From positions 496,001 through 560,000 of the forward strand of contig NZ_RQRU01000002.1 in the NCBI RefSeq assembly GCF_004335015.1: a DNA stretch of 64,000 nt, written 5' to 3'. Under the pieces are notes generated by a model that saw nothing but the letters and a program-made list of their open reading frames with translations, was not told the DNA's origin and ran no database searches. Origin of the DNA: Psychrobacter pygoscelis. Its GTDB lineage: Bacteria > Pseudomonadota > Gammaproteobacteria > Pseudomonadales > Moraxellaceae. Made by a program: the position numbers and the translations under genes. Below are positions 40,047-48,869 of the stretch, in pieces. Numbering within the stretch: the stretch's first letter is position 1; the number at the start of each line of letters is the position of its first letter.

Positions 40047-41354
40047 CTACTTTTGGTTAGCTGCCATCTCTTCAAATATTTCATCTGCCGCTTTGATGGT
40101 CGCATCTAAGTCTTCAGTCGTATGCTTAGACGACATAAAGCCAGCTTCATAAGCAGATGGCGCAAGATAAACGCCGCGCTCAAGCATGCCATGGAAGAAG
40201 GTATTAAAGGCATCCATATCGCAGTGCGTCACGTCATCGAAGTTTTGCGGTGTGGCAGTGCCAGCATCTTTCACAAAGAACATACCTAGCATACCGCCAA
40301 GCTTATTAGTGCGCAGATGGATACCATGTTTGTCTGCAGCAGCTTGGATACCATCGATTAAATAATCCACCTTGCTTGCTAGCTTATCGTAAAAGCCATC
40401 GACGGTTAAGTCTTCAAACATGGCGATACCAGCGCGCATGGCCAGCGGGTTACCTGACAGTGTTCCTGCTTGATAGACGCCGCCCATTGGAGCGATACAC
40501 TCCATAATGTCGCGCTTGCCACCGAAGGCACCGACAGGTAGGCCCGCACCGATAATCTTACCAAAGCAAGTCAAGTCCGGTTCGATACCAAAGTGTGCTT
40601 GCGCACCGCCAAGACCAACACGGAAGCCGGTCATGACCTCATCAAATATTAGAACCGCACCGCCTTTAGTGCACTCGGCACGTAAGGTGTCGTGAAAGTC
40701 TTGCGTCGGAATGACCATATTCATGTTGCCCGCAATAGGCTCAACGATGACACAAGCAATCTGCTCGCCCCACTTCTCAAAGCAGTCTTTAATGGCTTGT
40801 GGGTCGTTGTATGGCAAAGTAATGGTGTGCTTGGCAAAGTCGGCTGGCACGCCTTTGGAGGTCGGCTCACCGATATCGAGCATGCCCGACCCTGCTTTGA
40901 CCAGCAGGCTGTCAGAGTGCCCATGATAGCAGCCCTCGAATTTGACGATTTTATCACGGCCTGTATAGCCACGCGCTAAGCGAATCGCACTCATCGTCGC
41001 TTCAGTACCTGAGCTGGTCATGCGAATCATATCGACACTAGGCACGATATCACAGATGATATCAGCGACCGTCGTCTCAAACGATGTCGGTGCGCCAAAG
41101 CTTAGACCATCGTCAGCTGCCTTTTTGACCGCATCAATTACTTTGGGATGCGCGTGACCCAAAATCATCGGCCCCCACGAGCCAACATAGTCGATATAGG
41201 CATTGTCTTCAGTGTCATAAATCTTGCTGCCTGCCGCCCTTTGAATAAATACTGGCGTACCACCAACCCCTGCAAAGGCGCGAACGGGCGAGTTAACGCC
41301 GCCGGGGATGTGTTTTTTGGCTTGGGCAAAGAGTTGTTGGTTTTTGCTGCTCAT
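40047..41354 (-). CDS. hemL: glutamate-1-semialdehyde 2,1-aminomutase
   Basis: 435 residues. Converts glutamate-1-semialdehyde, made by HemA (14407-15816), to 5-aminolevulinate. [24 protein letters not shown] opens the protein. [23 protein letters not shown] (about 100-122) binds PLP phosphate, [10 protein letters not shown] carries the cofactor Asp, and the PLP lysine is in [17 protein letters not shown] (about 270). The length is the family norm. AGGAAAC precedes the ATG. Single gene. Confidence 0.97.
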   Translation of the reverse strand: MSSKNQQLFAQAKKHIPGGVNSPVRAFAGVGGTPVFIQRAAGSKIYDTEDNAYIDYVGSWGPMILGHAHPKVIDAVKKAADDGLSFGAPTSFETTVADIICDIVPSVDMIRMTSSGTEATMSAIRLARGYTGRDKIVKFEGCYHGHSDSLLVKAGSGMLDIGEPTSKGVPADFAKHTITLPYNDPQAIKDCFEKWGEQIACVIVEPIAGNMNMVIPTQDFHDTLRAECTKGGAVLIFDEVMTGFRVGLGGAQAHFGIEPDLTCFGKIIGAGLPVGAFGGKRDIMECIAPMGGVYQAGTLSGNPLAMRAGIAMFEDLTVDGFYDKLASKVDYLIDGIQAAADKHGIHLRTNKLGGMLGMFFVKDAGTATPQNFDDVTHCDMDAFNTFFHGMLERGVYLAPSAYEAGFMSSKHTTEDLDATIKAADEIFEEMAANQK

Positions 41355-41488
41355 ATAGTTTCCTGAGTTTATTAATAATAGTGAATTTTGAACTTATTTT
41401 CTAATAACGATAAACAATAATTGATTGAATAGTAATTAGCCACCTACCGACTTTGAGGGGTAATAGCAGCGATTAATTGTGCTTTTAG

Positions 41489-41859
41489 TCAAATTTTCTC
41501 AAGGCTTAACTTCATTTCTAGCTTGGATGCTGCGAATCCAAATCTCTCACAGGCTCGAACAGCAGGGCTATTATCAGCATAAACATCAAGATAGCCACGT
41601 CGTTCATGCTTTAGGGAAGGCTTTGAGCGACGACTCTACGCATAACTTGTAGCAACAATAATACTGTCTAATATCTGCCCTACCAGCAATCTGCTATCCT
41701 CTTCAAACGTCAGTTTTTAAGTCGCAGTAATAGGCACCTTGGCGATTTTATCGCCGGATTAAATGGTCGCTCTGCCTCAATAGCCTTTTGCTCCAAGGCT
41801 AGTAACGCATCGAGGTCGGCAACTTGAGACTCTCTTATTATTGGGTCATCTAAAGCCAT
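41489..41859 (-). pseudogene. broken GNAT N-acetyltransferase gene
   Basis: From an ATG at 41859 the minus strand reads MALDDPIIRESQVADLDALL, then LEQKAIEAERPFNPAIK, a typical GNAT start, and soon hits a frameshift and stop. Further on, another frame gives SLKHERRGYLDVYADNSPAV then RACERFGFAASKLEMKLSLE, the usual GNAT end (acetyl-CoA site and last strand), ending at 41489. At about 123 codons it is shorter than a whole domain (about 155-165), so internal sequence, including the acetyl-CoA loop, is lost. Frameshift plus deletion make it a pseudogene. Confidence 0.75.
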
Positions 41860-42280
41860 CAAAATTCCTAATTTAGACTGACGCTAGAGCACCATATACG
41901 GCTCATTACTAAGCTGGCGAAGTATTAGTATTACCAAATCATCACATTTGGCTCAGAGACAATCAAGATATTAAATATTATAGCGCTTATTCGCAGTCAC
42001 ATAAATTTCAATCACTAAATGCTACGACTTCTGTTAAATACTTATACACAAGTGCCCTCCTCCCACCTGCAAATTGTTGTTTTTCAATGCGGACTAGTTG
42101 ATAAAGAAACATTAGTTTAGAGCGCTAAGAGAGATGGCTGTAGTGCATCAGAGGATTAGAGAATTAGAGATACAAGTCAATCGCGCCTAGAGAAATTAGG
42201 AAAAATATAAGCCTTGGTCAGCCGAGTTCGAATTGTGGTCTTAGAGTTTTAATAATAAACAGTCACAAAATATTCGCCAT

Positions 42281-42309
42281 AAAAAAACAGCCACCTTTTT
42301 GGTGACTGT
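42281..42309 (-). terminator. pstS terminator
   Basis: On the minus strand ACAGTCACC-AAAAA-GGTGGCTGT (one G-T pair), then TTTTTT. Confidence 0.85.
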
Positions 42310-42375
42310 CAGCAAATCTACTTTAATTAATATTCTTAGTTAATTATTTATTGTTTTAATTAAGCCGTGAGCGAC

Positions 42376-43383
42376 TTAGTGAATGTTTTTCCACTCTTGA
42401 CGAATGGCGGCTTTGGTCTGATTCGGCAGCGGTACAAAGTCTAGCTTCTTCGCGGCGGCATCACCATTATTGAATGCCCAATCAAAGAATTTAAGCGCCT
42501 CTTGGCTGGCGGTAGCGTCTTTGGCATCTTTATGCATTAAGATAAAAGTCGCGGCTGAGATCGGCCAAGCTTTTGCGTCTGGCTGATTGGTAATCATAAG
42601 TGAGAAGCCAGGCACACGAGTCCAGTCGACTTTCGCTGCAGCGGCAAAGGTGTCGTCAGATGGCTTAACATAGTTACCGGCGCGGTTTTTAAGCTGCGTG
42701 TAAGCTAGGTTGTTTTGCTTGGCATAAGCATACTCGACGTAGCCGATAGAGTTGTTGACGCGGCTGACATAGTTGGTCACGCCTTCATTGCCTTTACCGC
42801 CCATGCCAGTCGCCATTGTTGGCCACTTAATCGACTTATTCACCCCAACTTTACCTTTCCACGTTGGTGAGACTTGGCTCAGATAGTTGGTAAAGACATA
42901 AGTCGTCCCAGAGCCGTCTGAGCGAAAGATAGTGGTGATTTTCTCGTTGGGCAGTCGCAGCGTAGGGTTAAGACGGGCAATCGCAGGATCATTCCAACGC
43001 TTGATTTTACCCAGATAGATATCGGCCAGCACATCACCCGTCAAGCGCATTTTACCCGGACCTACGCCATTTATATTAACGATTGGCACGACGCCACCGA
43101 TGACCATAGGAAACTGAACCAAACCGTGCTTACGAAGATCGCTGGCGCTCATAGGCGCATCTGAAGCACCAAAATCTACGGTCTTAGCCAGAATCTGCTT
43201 GATACCGCCTGATGAGCCGATAGATTGATAATTAATTCTATTGCCCGTTGCTTTATTGTAGTCGCTGGCCCACTGTGAGTAGACAGGCTTAGGAAAAGAG
43301 GCACCTGCCCCAGTCACTGTCGCTGCACTGGCAGAGACACTACACAAGATACCGACAGCTAACGTTGCGATCATACGCTTCAT
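42376..43383 (-). CDS. pstS: phosphate ABC transporter substrate-binding protein
   Basis: 335 residues, periplasmic phosphate receptor. A signal peptide ends about residue 21 (CSVSASA then ATVTGAGASFP). Phosphate-binding loops: GAGASFPKPVYSQW (about 26-39), YQSIGSSGGIKQI, VDFGASDAPMS and IFRSDGSGTTYVFTNYL. GMGGKGNEGV near 196 is also typical. AAGGAT precedes the ATG. It is followed by a terminator, so pstCAB and phoU are not in the same unit here. A Pho-box-like site lies 135 bp upstream. Confidence 0.95.
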   Translation of the reverse strand: MKRMIATLAVGILCSVSASAATVTGAGASFPKPVYSQWASDYNKATGNRINYQSIGSSGGIKQILAKTVDFGASDAPMSASDLRKHGLVQFPMVIGGVVPIVNINGVGPGKMRLTGDVLADIYLGKIKRWNDPAIARLNPTLRLPNEKITTIFRSDGSGTTYVFTNYLSQVSPTWKGKVGVNKSIKWPTMATGMGGKGNEGVTNYVSRVNNSIGYVEYAYAKQNNLAYTQLKNRAGNYVKPSDDTFAAAAKVDWTRVPGFSLMITNQPDAKAWPISAATFILMHKDAKDATASQEALKFFDWAFNNGDAAAKKLDFVPLPNQTKAAIRQEWKNIH

Positions 43384-43518
43384 GGTTTAATCCTTAAATA
43401 ATTTATTGTTCATTGATGAGTAATTATTGACGAGACGCTAATTCAACTGAAGAATAGTTTTTGAGGTATTATTTAGTTAGATTAAACAGTTTTAAAGCTA
43501 CACGGATATGACCAAAGC

Positions 43519-43536
43519 ATGTCAGTTCTATGAAAT
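43519..43536 (-). promoter_or_regulatory. Pho-box-like site upstream of pstS
   Basis: Minus strand ATTTCATAGAACTGACAT, two direct half-sites (TTCATA and CTGACAT) with the 11-bp spacing of PhoB sites. By my count about 14 of 18 positions fit the consensus CTGTCATAAAACTGTCAC-like box. Phosphate-starvation control of pstS is the expected biology. Confidence 0.55.
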
Positions 43537-43580
43537 ATGGACCAATGAACTAATCCAATTTTTTTTATTATTGTGTAATA

Positions 43581-43611
43581 AAAAAACCACTCAAACATGG
43601 TTTGAGTGGTT
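43581..43611 (-). terminator. ppk2 terminator
   Basis: Perfect 12-bp stem AACCACTCAAAC/GTTTGAGTGGTT with a 3-base loop; on the minus strand it ends in a T run. It lies 80 bp past the ppk2 stop and inside the pstS upstream region. Confidence 0.88.
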
Positions 43612-43691
43612 AAAACTTTAAGTGATTAAAACATTGTATCTAAGCGAAAAGTATTAAACCGCTATAACAATATTAATAATTTGATTAATAA

Positions 43692-44804
43692 TTATACAAC
43701 CGCCAACTCTTCTTTTTCGCCTAGCTCATATAATGCGCCTGCGCGTCCAACGATAAGCGGATCGACATTGCCCACTTGTTTTTGATCTTTGTTCTCATAC
43801 GGAAGCTTGTTAAGCACATAGCGCATGGCATTTAAGCGCGCGCGTTTTTTACAGTCCGACTTAATCACAATCCAAGGCGATTCGGCGGTATCTGTGTTAT
43901 AAAACATCGCCTCTTTCGCTAGCGTATAGTCATCCCACTTATCCAGTGACGCCATATCAATAGGCGACAGTTTCCACTGCTTTAATGGGTGAGCTTCACG
44001 CTGAGCAAAGCGGCGACGCTGCTCATCACGGCTGACTGAAAACCAGAACTTAATCAAATGAATACCCGAATCTATCAAGTGCTTCTCAAACTCCGGCACT
44101 TGCTTCATAAAAATCTCATATTCGGTGTCGGTACAGAAGCCCATAACCCGCTCAACGCCTGCACGGTTGTACCAAGAGCGATCAAACATCACCATCTCGC
44201 CTCGCGTCGGCAAGTGCTGGATATAGCGCTGGAAATACCATTGTCCTAGCTCTTGCTCAGTGGGCTTTTCAAGTGCGATAACTTTCGCGCCACGAGGGTT
44301 TAAGTGCTCCATAAAGCGCTTAATAGTACCGCCTTTACCCGCAGCATCACGCCCTTCAAAGACGATGACTACTTTTTGTCCCGTATTACGAACCCAGCGC
44401 TGAAGCTTTAATAACTCAACTTGCAAATGATACTTTTGCTTTTCATAGTTTTTGCGAGACAAGCGGTTTTTATACGGATAGCCGCCCTCGCGCCAGTTAT
44501 CTGATAACTCATCGTCTTTTTTACTGCCCGTTTTGACTTGATTGGCAAGCGCATGTTTGGCAAATAGATCTTTGAGCTTAACCAAGTCATCTGGTGAAGC
44601 ATCATGAATAAGAGCCTGTAGATGCTCGGAGATGCCATCAATATTGCCCTCAGACAGATCCTTTAACAGCACCTCATCAATGACTTCTTTGGTCTTGACC
44701 CGAGAGCCTGCTTTCTTCTTTTTTGTCTCGTATTTTTCGATGCCCTTTTCATCTTGGACATATTCATCAGCTACATGCTCAGTCTTACTTGCCTTCTTTG
44801 CCAT
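43692..44804 (-). CDS. ppk2: polyphosphate kinase 2
   Basis: 370 residues. PPK2 family: moves phosphate between polyphosphate and nucleotides (usually poly-P driven ADP/GDP or AMP phosphorylation). Walker A VIVFEGRDAAGKGGTIKRF (about 147-165), the family block NPRGAKVIALEKPTEQELGQWYFQRY, Walker B/lid MVMFDRSWYNRAGVERVMGFC (about 206-226), and the C-terminal SPWIVIKSDCKKRARLNAMRYVL. A highly charged N-terminus (about 1-110, Lys/Glu/Asp-rich) precedes the kinase. The substrate class (I, II, III) cannot be fixed from sequence. AAGGAG precedes the ATG. Confidence 0.94.
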   Translation of the reverse strand: MAKKASKTEHVADEYVQDEKGIEKYETKKKKAGSRVKTKEVIDEVLLKDLSEGNIDGISEHLQALIHDASPDDLVKLKDLFAKHALANQVKTGSKKDDELSDNWREGGYPYKNRLSRKNYEKQKYHLQVELLKLQRWVRNTGQKVVIVFEGRDAAGKGGTIKRFMEHLNPRGAKVIALEKPTEQELGQWYFQRYIQHLPTRGEMVMFDRSWYNRAGVERVMGFCTDTEYEIFMKQVPEFEKHLIDSGIHLIKFWFSVSRDEQRRRFAQREAHPLKQWKLSPIDMASLDKWDDYTLAKEAMFYNTDTAESPWIVIKSDCKKRARLNAMRYVLNKLPYENKDQKQVGNVDPLIVGRAGALYELGEKEELAVV

Positions 44805-45361
44805 CTAGTACTCCTTAACAGTCTGTGCTTACTAAGCCCTTACCATCTATAAGGGTTTCTTTAACTCAACTATAGCCAATCAATGCACCGATAACAACCT
44901 AAATCCTGTGGTTATCAGGATTAACTGTAGTATTAGCGTTCAAAAATCGTACTTGCTTAACCTATCATAATGGCATTTAATAAGGGTATTAAACGGCCTA
45001 AATTTGCTTTCGCGTGCTTGGGGATAGTTTAGGCAGCTGCTGCTATTTTTTAGCTTTTAATCAGTGATTTTTTATGCTTCTCTCCTGTAACTTTTCACTT
45101 GATACTGAATTTGTCCTATCATTATGCTATTAACTTTCAGTTAACACTCAATAGTCCCTAGCCCCCTTCTTTTATTGCCTCAGCTTGACTTGCCCTAGTT
45201 ATCCTCTCAGCAAAATATCTTTACTGATTACATTTTGTCGTCTCAGTACAACCTTATACCTATAACCGACTGACCTCATGATTTAGTAAACATCACTAAA
45301 TCATCTTTTAGCGCAGCTGTAATAGAACCTTTCCTTAACTCTAGTAACAGTGGTTAGCATT
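44805..45361. other. 557-bp intergenic region
   Basis: No gene seen. It contains the ppk2 promoter and probably the old promoter of the degV remnant. No strong hairpin. Confidence 0.45.
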
Positions 45362-45590
45362 ATGGCTGGTATTGTTATTAGTCCCTCATCTTTTGGACAG
45401 AGTAGCGGGTATAAATTTATTGGCTAGCAGTCACGAGATGACTGAGGTGGGCGTAAGTTTATGTGAGCAAGGCTATAAAGAAGTTTTTATCACCGTGCTG
45501 TCGTTAGCCAATCATGGGCTAACAGGGGCGGGTTTATGTGTCTTTTCGGCAAAAGTGCCGTATGCCGCTCAACAGTGCAAGCAAGTGTAA
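45362..45590 (+). pseudogene. degV-family pseudogene (internal deletion)
   Basis: Starts MAGIVISPSSFG (ATG 45362), matching MSRIVICTSSSG of the intact DegV gene 450 bp downstream, but stops at a TAG. In another frame follow LCEQGYKEVFI (compare LYEQGYKEVFV) and then GLTGAGLCVFSAKVPYAAQQ (compare GPTGVGLCVFEGKIPYAAQL). The middle, about 200 codons, is missing. So it is a tandem paralogue reduced to its two ends plus a short central piece. Confidence 0.85.
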
Positions 45591-46043
45591 CGGTCAGCTA
45601 TACCTAATTTGAATCAATCAACTAGTAACCTTGTACACGCTGCACCGTACTGCACCAACCGATAAGCAACACAGTAATCCAAAAAAGTGGCTCAAGCTTC
45701 TAGACGCTTTGGGAGAGGGTAGAAGCTCTGCATATAGCGCCGGCCACTAAAAGCAATGACATTGATTGCCACAACTTAGAATGATAAATATAGTATATTT
45801 TAATTATTTTAATATAATTAAAAATAAAAACTTAACATAGTGCTCTTTGGTATGGCTAATTTAACCTAGATTTATTGCAGCGTCGCTAAGAGAAGTTGCA
45901 CGGCCTTAGGGATATCGTGGTGTCAAGGTATTAAACTTCTACTCATGAGTCATCAAGTTACATTAGAAATCGGTTAAAAATAGGTTATAAAATATAATCA
46001 ATCATATAATCATTCGTTATACATTCTAGGGAATAAAGTCGAC
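45591..46043. other. 453-bp intergenic region before degV
   Basis: Contains a possible large hairpin at 45690-45760: AGTGGC...AGCTTCTA...TAGAAGCT...GCCACT, with 8-bp inner arms. A very AT-rich patch follows at 45784-45832. No gene seen. Confidence 0.45.
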
Positions 46044-46922
46044 ATGAGCCGTATTGTAATTTGTACTTCCTCTTCTGGCCTCGGTAATATTGACGTTAAA
46101 ACCAATATTCAGCTGATACCTATGCGACTTTTTGTCAATAATGTCGAATTTATTGATAATAAAAACATTACTCAGGATCGTTTGATAAAGATCATGTCAG
46201 ACGCTGCTTGTTCAGCCGTCCATACGTCGCCAGCGCCCGAAGAAGAAGTCGATGCCCTATTCACCCGACTTTATGAGCAGGGTTATAAAGAAGTCTTTGT
46301 TTGTACTACTTCTTCTAAATTAAGTGAGAGCTACGCCATCACTAAAAAAGTGGCGCAACGCTTTCAAGATCGTATGCATATCTATGTTTATGATTGTAAA
46401 GAGCTTAATATATGCGAGGCAATGCTAGCGTTAGAAGCTGAGCATTTGCTAGAGCAAGGCGAGAGTATGTCAGATATTGCCATGCGCTTAGATGATCTGC
46501 GCGCAAGTCATAAAATGCTCTTTGCTATCGACACCTTGTCCACGCTTATTAAAAATAAGAAATTGTCAGCTACCGCTGGTTTCTTTGCTAATATCTTCAA
46601 TATTAAGCCTGTGCTCAAGATGACTGAGGCGGGCGAGCTAATCGCTATTAACAAAATTCGTAAGCTAGAAAGAGCGCTTGATTATATCGTTGAAGATTTT
46701 GCTGAGAGCTTACAAAGAGCTGATACCTTCTCGTATGTCCTCACAATGGGTCGTTCAGATATTGATAACTATCTGCTGGACCTAATCAAACGCCGTACTG
46801 GTCTACAAAAGATACCCGTGTTGCCCGTATCGAACATCTCTATGGGCAATACAGGGCCAACTGGCGTCGGCTTATGTGTGTTTGAGGGTAAAATTCCATA
46901 CGCAGCGCAGCTTTTCCAGTAG
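46044..46922 (+). CDS. DegV family fatty-acid-binding protein
   Basis: 292 residues. DegV proteins bind one fatty acid between two alpha/beta domains; in Firmicutes (FakB) they present it to the kinase FakA. Here: N-terminal IVICTSSSGLG and LIPMRLFVNN, the fatty-acid head-group motif CSAVHTSPAPEEE (about 57-69), EVFVCTTSSKLSESY (about 83-97), a C-terminal domain with FFANIFNIKPVLKMTEAGEL (about 180-199) and PVLPVSNISMGNTGPTGVGLCVF near the end. No fakA-like gene is in the window. Upstream lies the deleted paralogue; a terminator follows. Confidence 0.9.
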   Translation: MSRIVICTSSSGLGNIDVKTNIQLIPMRLFVNNVEFIDNKNITQDRLIKIMSDAACSAVHTSPAPEEEVDALFTRLYEQGYKEVFVCTTSSKLSESYAITKKVAQRFQDRMHIYVYDCKELNICEAMLALEAEHLLEQGESMSDIAMRLDDLRASHKMLFAIDTLSTLIKNKKLSATAGFFANIFNIKPVLKMTEAGELIAINKIRKLERALDYIVEDFAESLQRADTFSYVLTMGRSDIDNYLLDLIKRRTGLQKIPVLPVSNISMGNTGPTGVGLCVFEGKIPYAAQLFQ

Positions 46923-47299
46923 TTAAGCATAGCAATCCTGCGCTCTTTTAATACGAGTGCGTGACCACTGGTTAATCGGATACTTGCTATAACTAAGGTT
47001 TGGTCAGTCTGGTTAGGCTCTGGCCATAATCTGGCTTAGTTTGGCGTACATTCATACTAAGGATTTCAATCCCATGTAAATCAATGATAATAGATAAGCC
47101 GTTAGCCAATAATAAAAGGTGCCCTAGATGGACACCTTTTTATATTTATATTGTTTAAGCAGTCACTCAATGGTGCTAAGAGCATAAGATAGCTTGCAAC
47201 AAGCGCCAGCCGCTAATCATACTCAGTCAAGCCTCGGCACTTAGATGTGCATATCCACCATTCTAGGCGCACTCAACCATCCTAGGCGTACTAAACGCT
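46923..47299. other. 377-bp convergent intergenic region
   Basis: Holds the degV terminator and otherwise nothing I can name. Confidence 0.45.
47114..47142 (+). terminator. degV terminator
   Basis: AAAAGGTG (47114-47121) pairs with CACCTTTT (47133-47140) with Ts after; about 190 bp past the stop. Confidence 0.8.
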
Positions 47300-47659
47300 C
47301 TATGCCTTTTTGACCACTGATGATTTAAGCTTCATAGCACCGAAGCCATCGACCTTGCAGTCAATATCATGATCATCTGGCGCATCATGCAGCAGGCGAA
47401 TACTTTTAACTTTGGTACCTACTTTAATCGGTGTCGATGAGCCTTTGACCTTCAGATCTTTGATGACTGTTACCGCATCGCCATCTTGAAGCTCATTGCC
47501 GACAGCGTCACGGATGACGGCTTGTTCTTCTGACGCGCCATTGCCATCGGCAGCAGCTTCGGCTGGGTTCCATTCGTGAGCGCACATCGGGCACACCAGT
47601 AGCGTGCCATCTTCATAAGTTAAGTCAGAATCACAGTTTGGGCAGTTAGGTAAGCTCAT
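47300..47659 (-). CDS. yjdM: YjdM/PhnA family zinc-ribbon protein
   Basis: 119 residues, close to E. coli YjdM (PhnA, 111). The N-terminal zinc ribbon [25 protein letters not shown] (two CxxC pairs at about 6-9 and 23-26) is followed by the conserved beta domain [42 protein letters not shown] and the final [16 protein letters not shown]. Despite the old name, a role in phosphonate use is not established. GAGGATAAG precedes the ATG. Confidence 0.93.
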   Translation of the reverse strand: MSLPNCPNCDSDLTYEDGTLLVCPMCAHEWNPAEAAADGNGASEEQAVIRDAVGNELQDGDAVTVIKDLKVKGSSTPIKVGTKVKSIRLLHDAPDDHDIDCKVDGFGAMKLKSSVVKKA

Positions 47660-47834
47660 CTTATCCTCAGTATCAGTGTCAGTATTGAATTTTGCGCTAT
47701 TGTACCGTAATTGACACGCTTTTGACGACCCTAAGATATTGAAAACTTATCCAATCGCCCCTACTTAAAAATCAATCACTTTTACTATTTACTGCTTTTA
47801 TAGTGAATAAATAGCGTTATACTTTTTAAGCACG

Positions 47835-47946
47835 GTCACTTTTAAGTCTTGTGACTTGCTGTAATTGCGACTATCCAAACATCGCGACTTTCTAGAAGTG
47901 TGACTTTCTAGAAATATGACTCTATAAAACTGTGGCTTTGCCTCGC
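47835..47946. repeat. 16-bp degenerate tandem repeat array, seven units
   Basis: Units begin with a GTGACT-like core at 47835 (GTCACT), 47851 (GTGACT), 47867 (GCGACT), 47884 (GCGACT), 47900 (GTGACT), 47916 (ATGACT) and 47932 (GTGGCT): period 16 with a single 17-bp step. Units 4 and 5 share CGACTTTCTAGAA/TGACTTTCTAGAA. It lies 70-180 bp before ygfZ. Too short and spacer-less for CRISPR. Confidence 0.7.
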
Positions 47947-48012
47947 TAGCCAATATTTACCCTAACGGCTACTAACGCTATAAGACCGAGACCTTAAGGA
48001 TTTAAGACCATC

Positions 48013-48756
48013 ATGACTATGCCGACTTTTCAGCAAATTACTCTCGAAGGCCAAGACGCTGATACCTTTTTGCAAGGTCAGCTTACCTGTGATGTCAGCA
48101 AGCTGGGGTTAAGCTATCAGCCCACTGCTATTGCTAATCTAAAAGGGCGTATCCAATTCGGCATCTGGGTCAAAAAACAGGATGAGAAGCAATTTGACAT
48201 TGTGGCTAGCAGCGACTGTATGGCAGACTTACTGGCGCATCTAAATAAATTTGGCGCATTTTCCAAATTTACGACCAGCGCAGCTACCGAGGTATATCCT
48301 TGTGTGCTCGATGACGACTCAAGTAGTGAGCCGACCTTTAGCCATAGCGATGAGCATTGCGATCCGCAAGCATGGATGGCACGCAGTATCGCCACCGGCA
48401 ACTATTGGATCACCGCGGCAACCACAGGGTTATTTCAGCCACAAGAGCTGCGCCTGCATCAGCGCGGTGGTGTGGATTATGACAAGGGCTGCTATCTGGG
48501 CCAAGAAGTCATCGCCCGCGTCTACTTTAAAGCCGCCCCCAAAGCCTTTTTACACCGTGTCTCAGGCACAGGTAGCACGCCCTTAGCAGGTGAAAGCCTT
48601 GATAAAATCCAAGTGGTCAATGCGATTACCAGTCCTGATGACAGTACTCGCTTTGAGGCTCTAGTCGTTGCCCGTCCAGAGCAAATTGCTGATAGCGATC
48701 TTACTCTGCTTCAGTTGCCCACAGCGCTGCAAGCCAGCGTGGCTCGTGAACGCTAA
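48013..48756 (+). CDS. ygfZ: folate-binding protein YgfZ
   Basis: 247 residues, shorter than E. coli YgfZ (326). A GcvT-like, tetrahydrofolate-binding protein needed for some Fe-S enzymes (for example MiaB). FQQITLEGQDADTFLQGQLTCDVSKL opens it; the diagnostic motif KGCYLGQEVIARVYFK, with its conserved Cys, is at about 160-175. A second ATG two codons on (48019) is possible; AAGGAT lies 12 bases before the first. Confidence 0.9.
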   Translation: MTMPTFQQITLEGQDADTFLQGQLTCDVSKLGLSYQPTAIANLKGRIQFGIWVKKQDEKQFDIVASSDCMADLLAHLNKFGAFSKFTTSAATEVYPCVLDDDSSSEPTFSHSDEHCDPQAWMARSIATGNYWITAATTGLFQPQELRLHQRGGVDYDKGCYLGQEVIARVYFKAAPKAFLHRVSGTGSTPLAGESLDKIQVVNAITSPDDSTRFEALVVARPEQIADSDLTLLQLPTALQASVARER

Positions 48757-48869
48757 AAGCTATATCTAGAAGTATGATCATCAAGGTTATGGCTACGCAC
48801 GAGACTGTATTAAATGCCCCTTGATGCTACTAAATCCTATGTTATTGAGATTAATTTGTTGAGATTAAG

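Larger units (their letters stand above)
41355..42375. other. 1-kb region between hemL and pstS
   Basis: Apart from the GNAT pseudogene (41489-41859) and the pstS terminator (42281-42309) I see no gene. The stretch 41870-42280 is AT-rich without clear structure. Confidence 0.5.

Noticed and set aside
47835..47946. CRISPR array
   Set aside because: The 16-bp units are contiguous without spacers, degenerate, and no cas gene is present.
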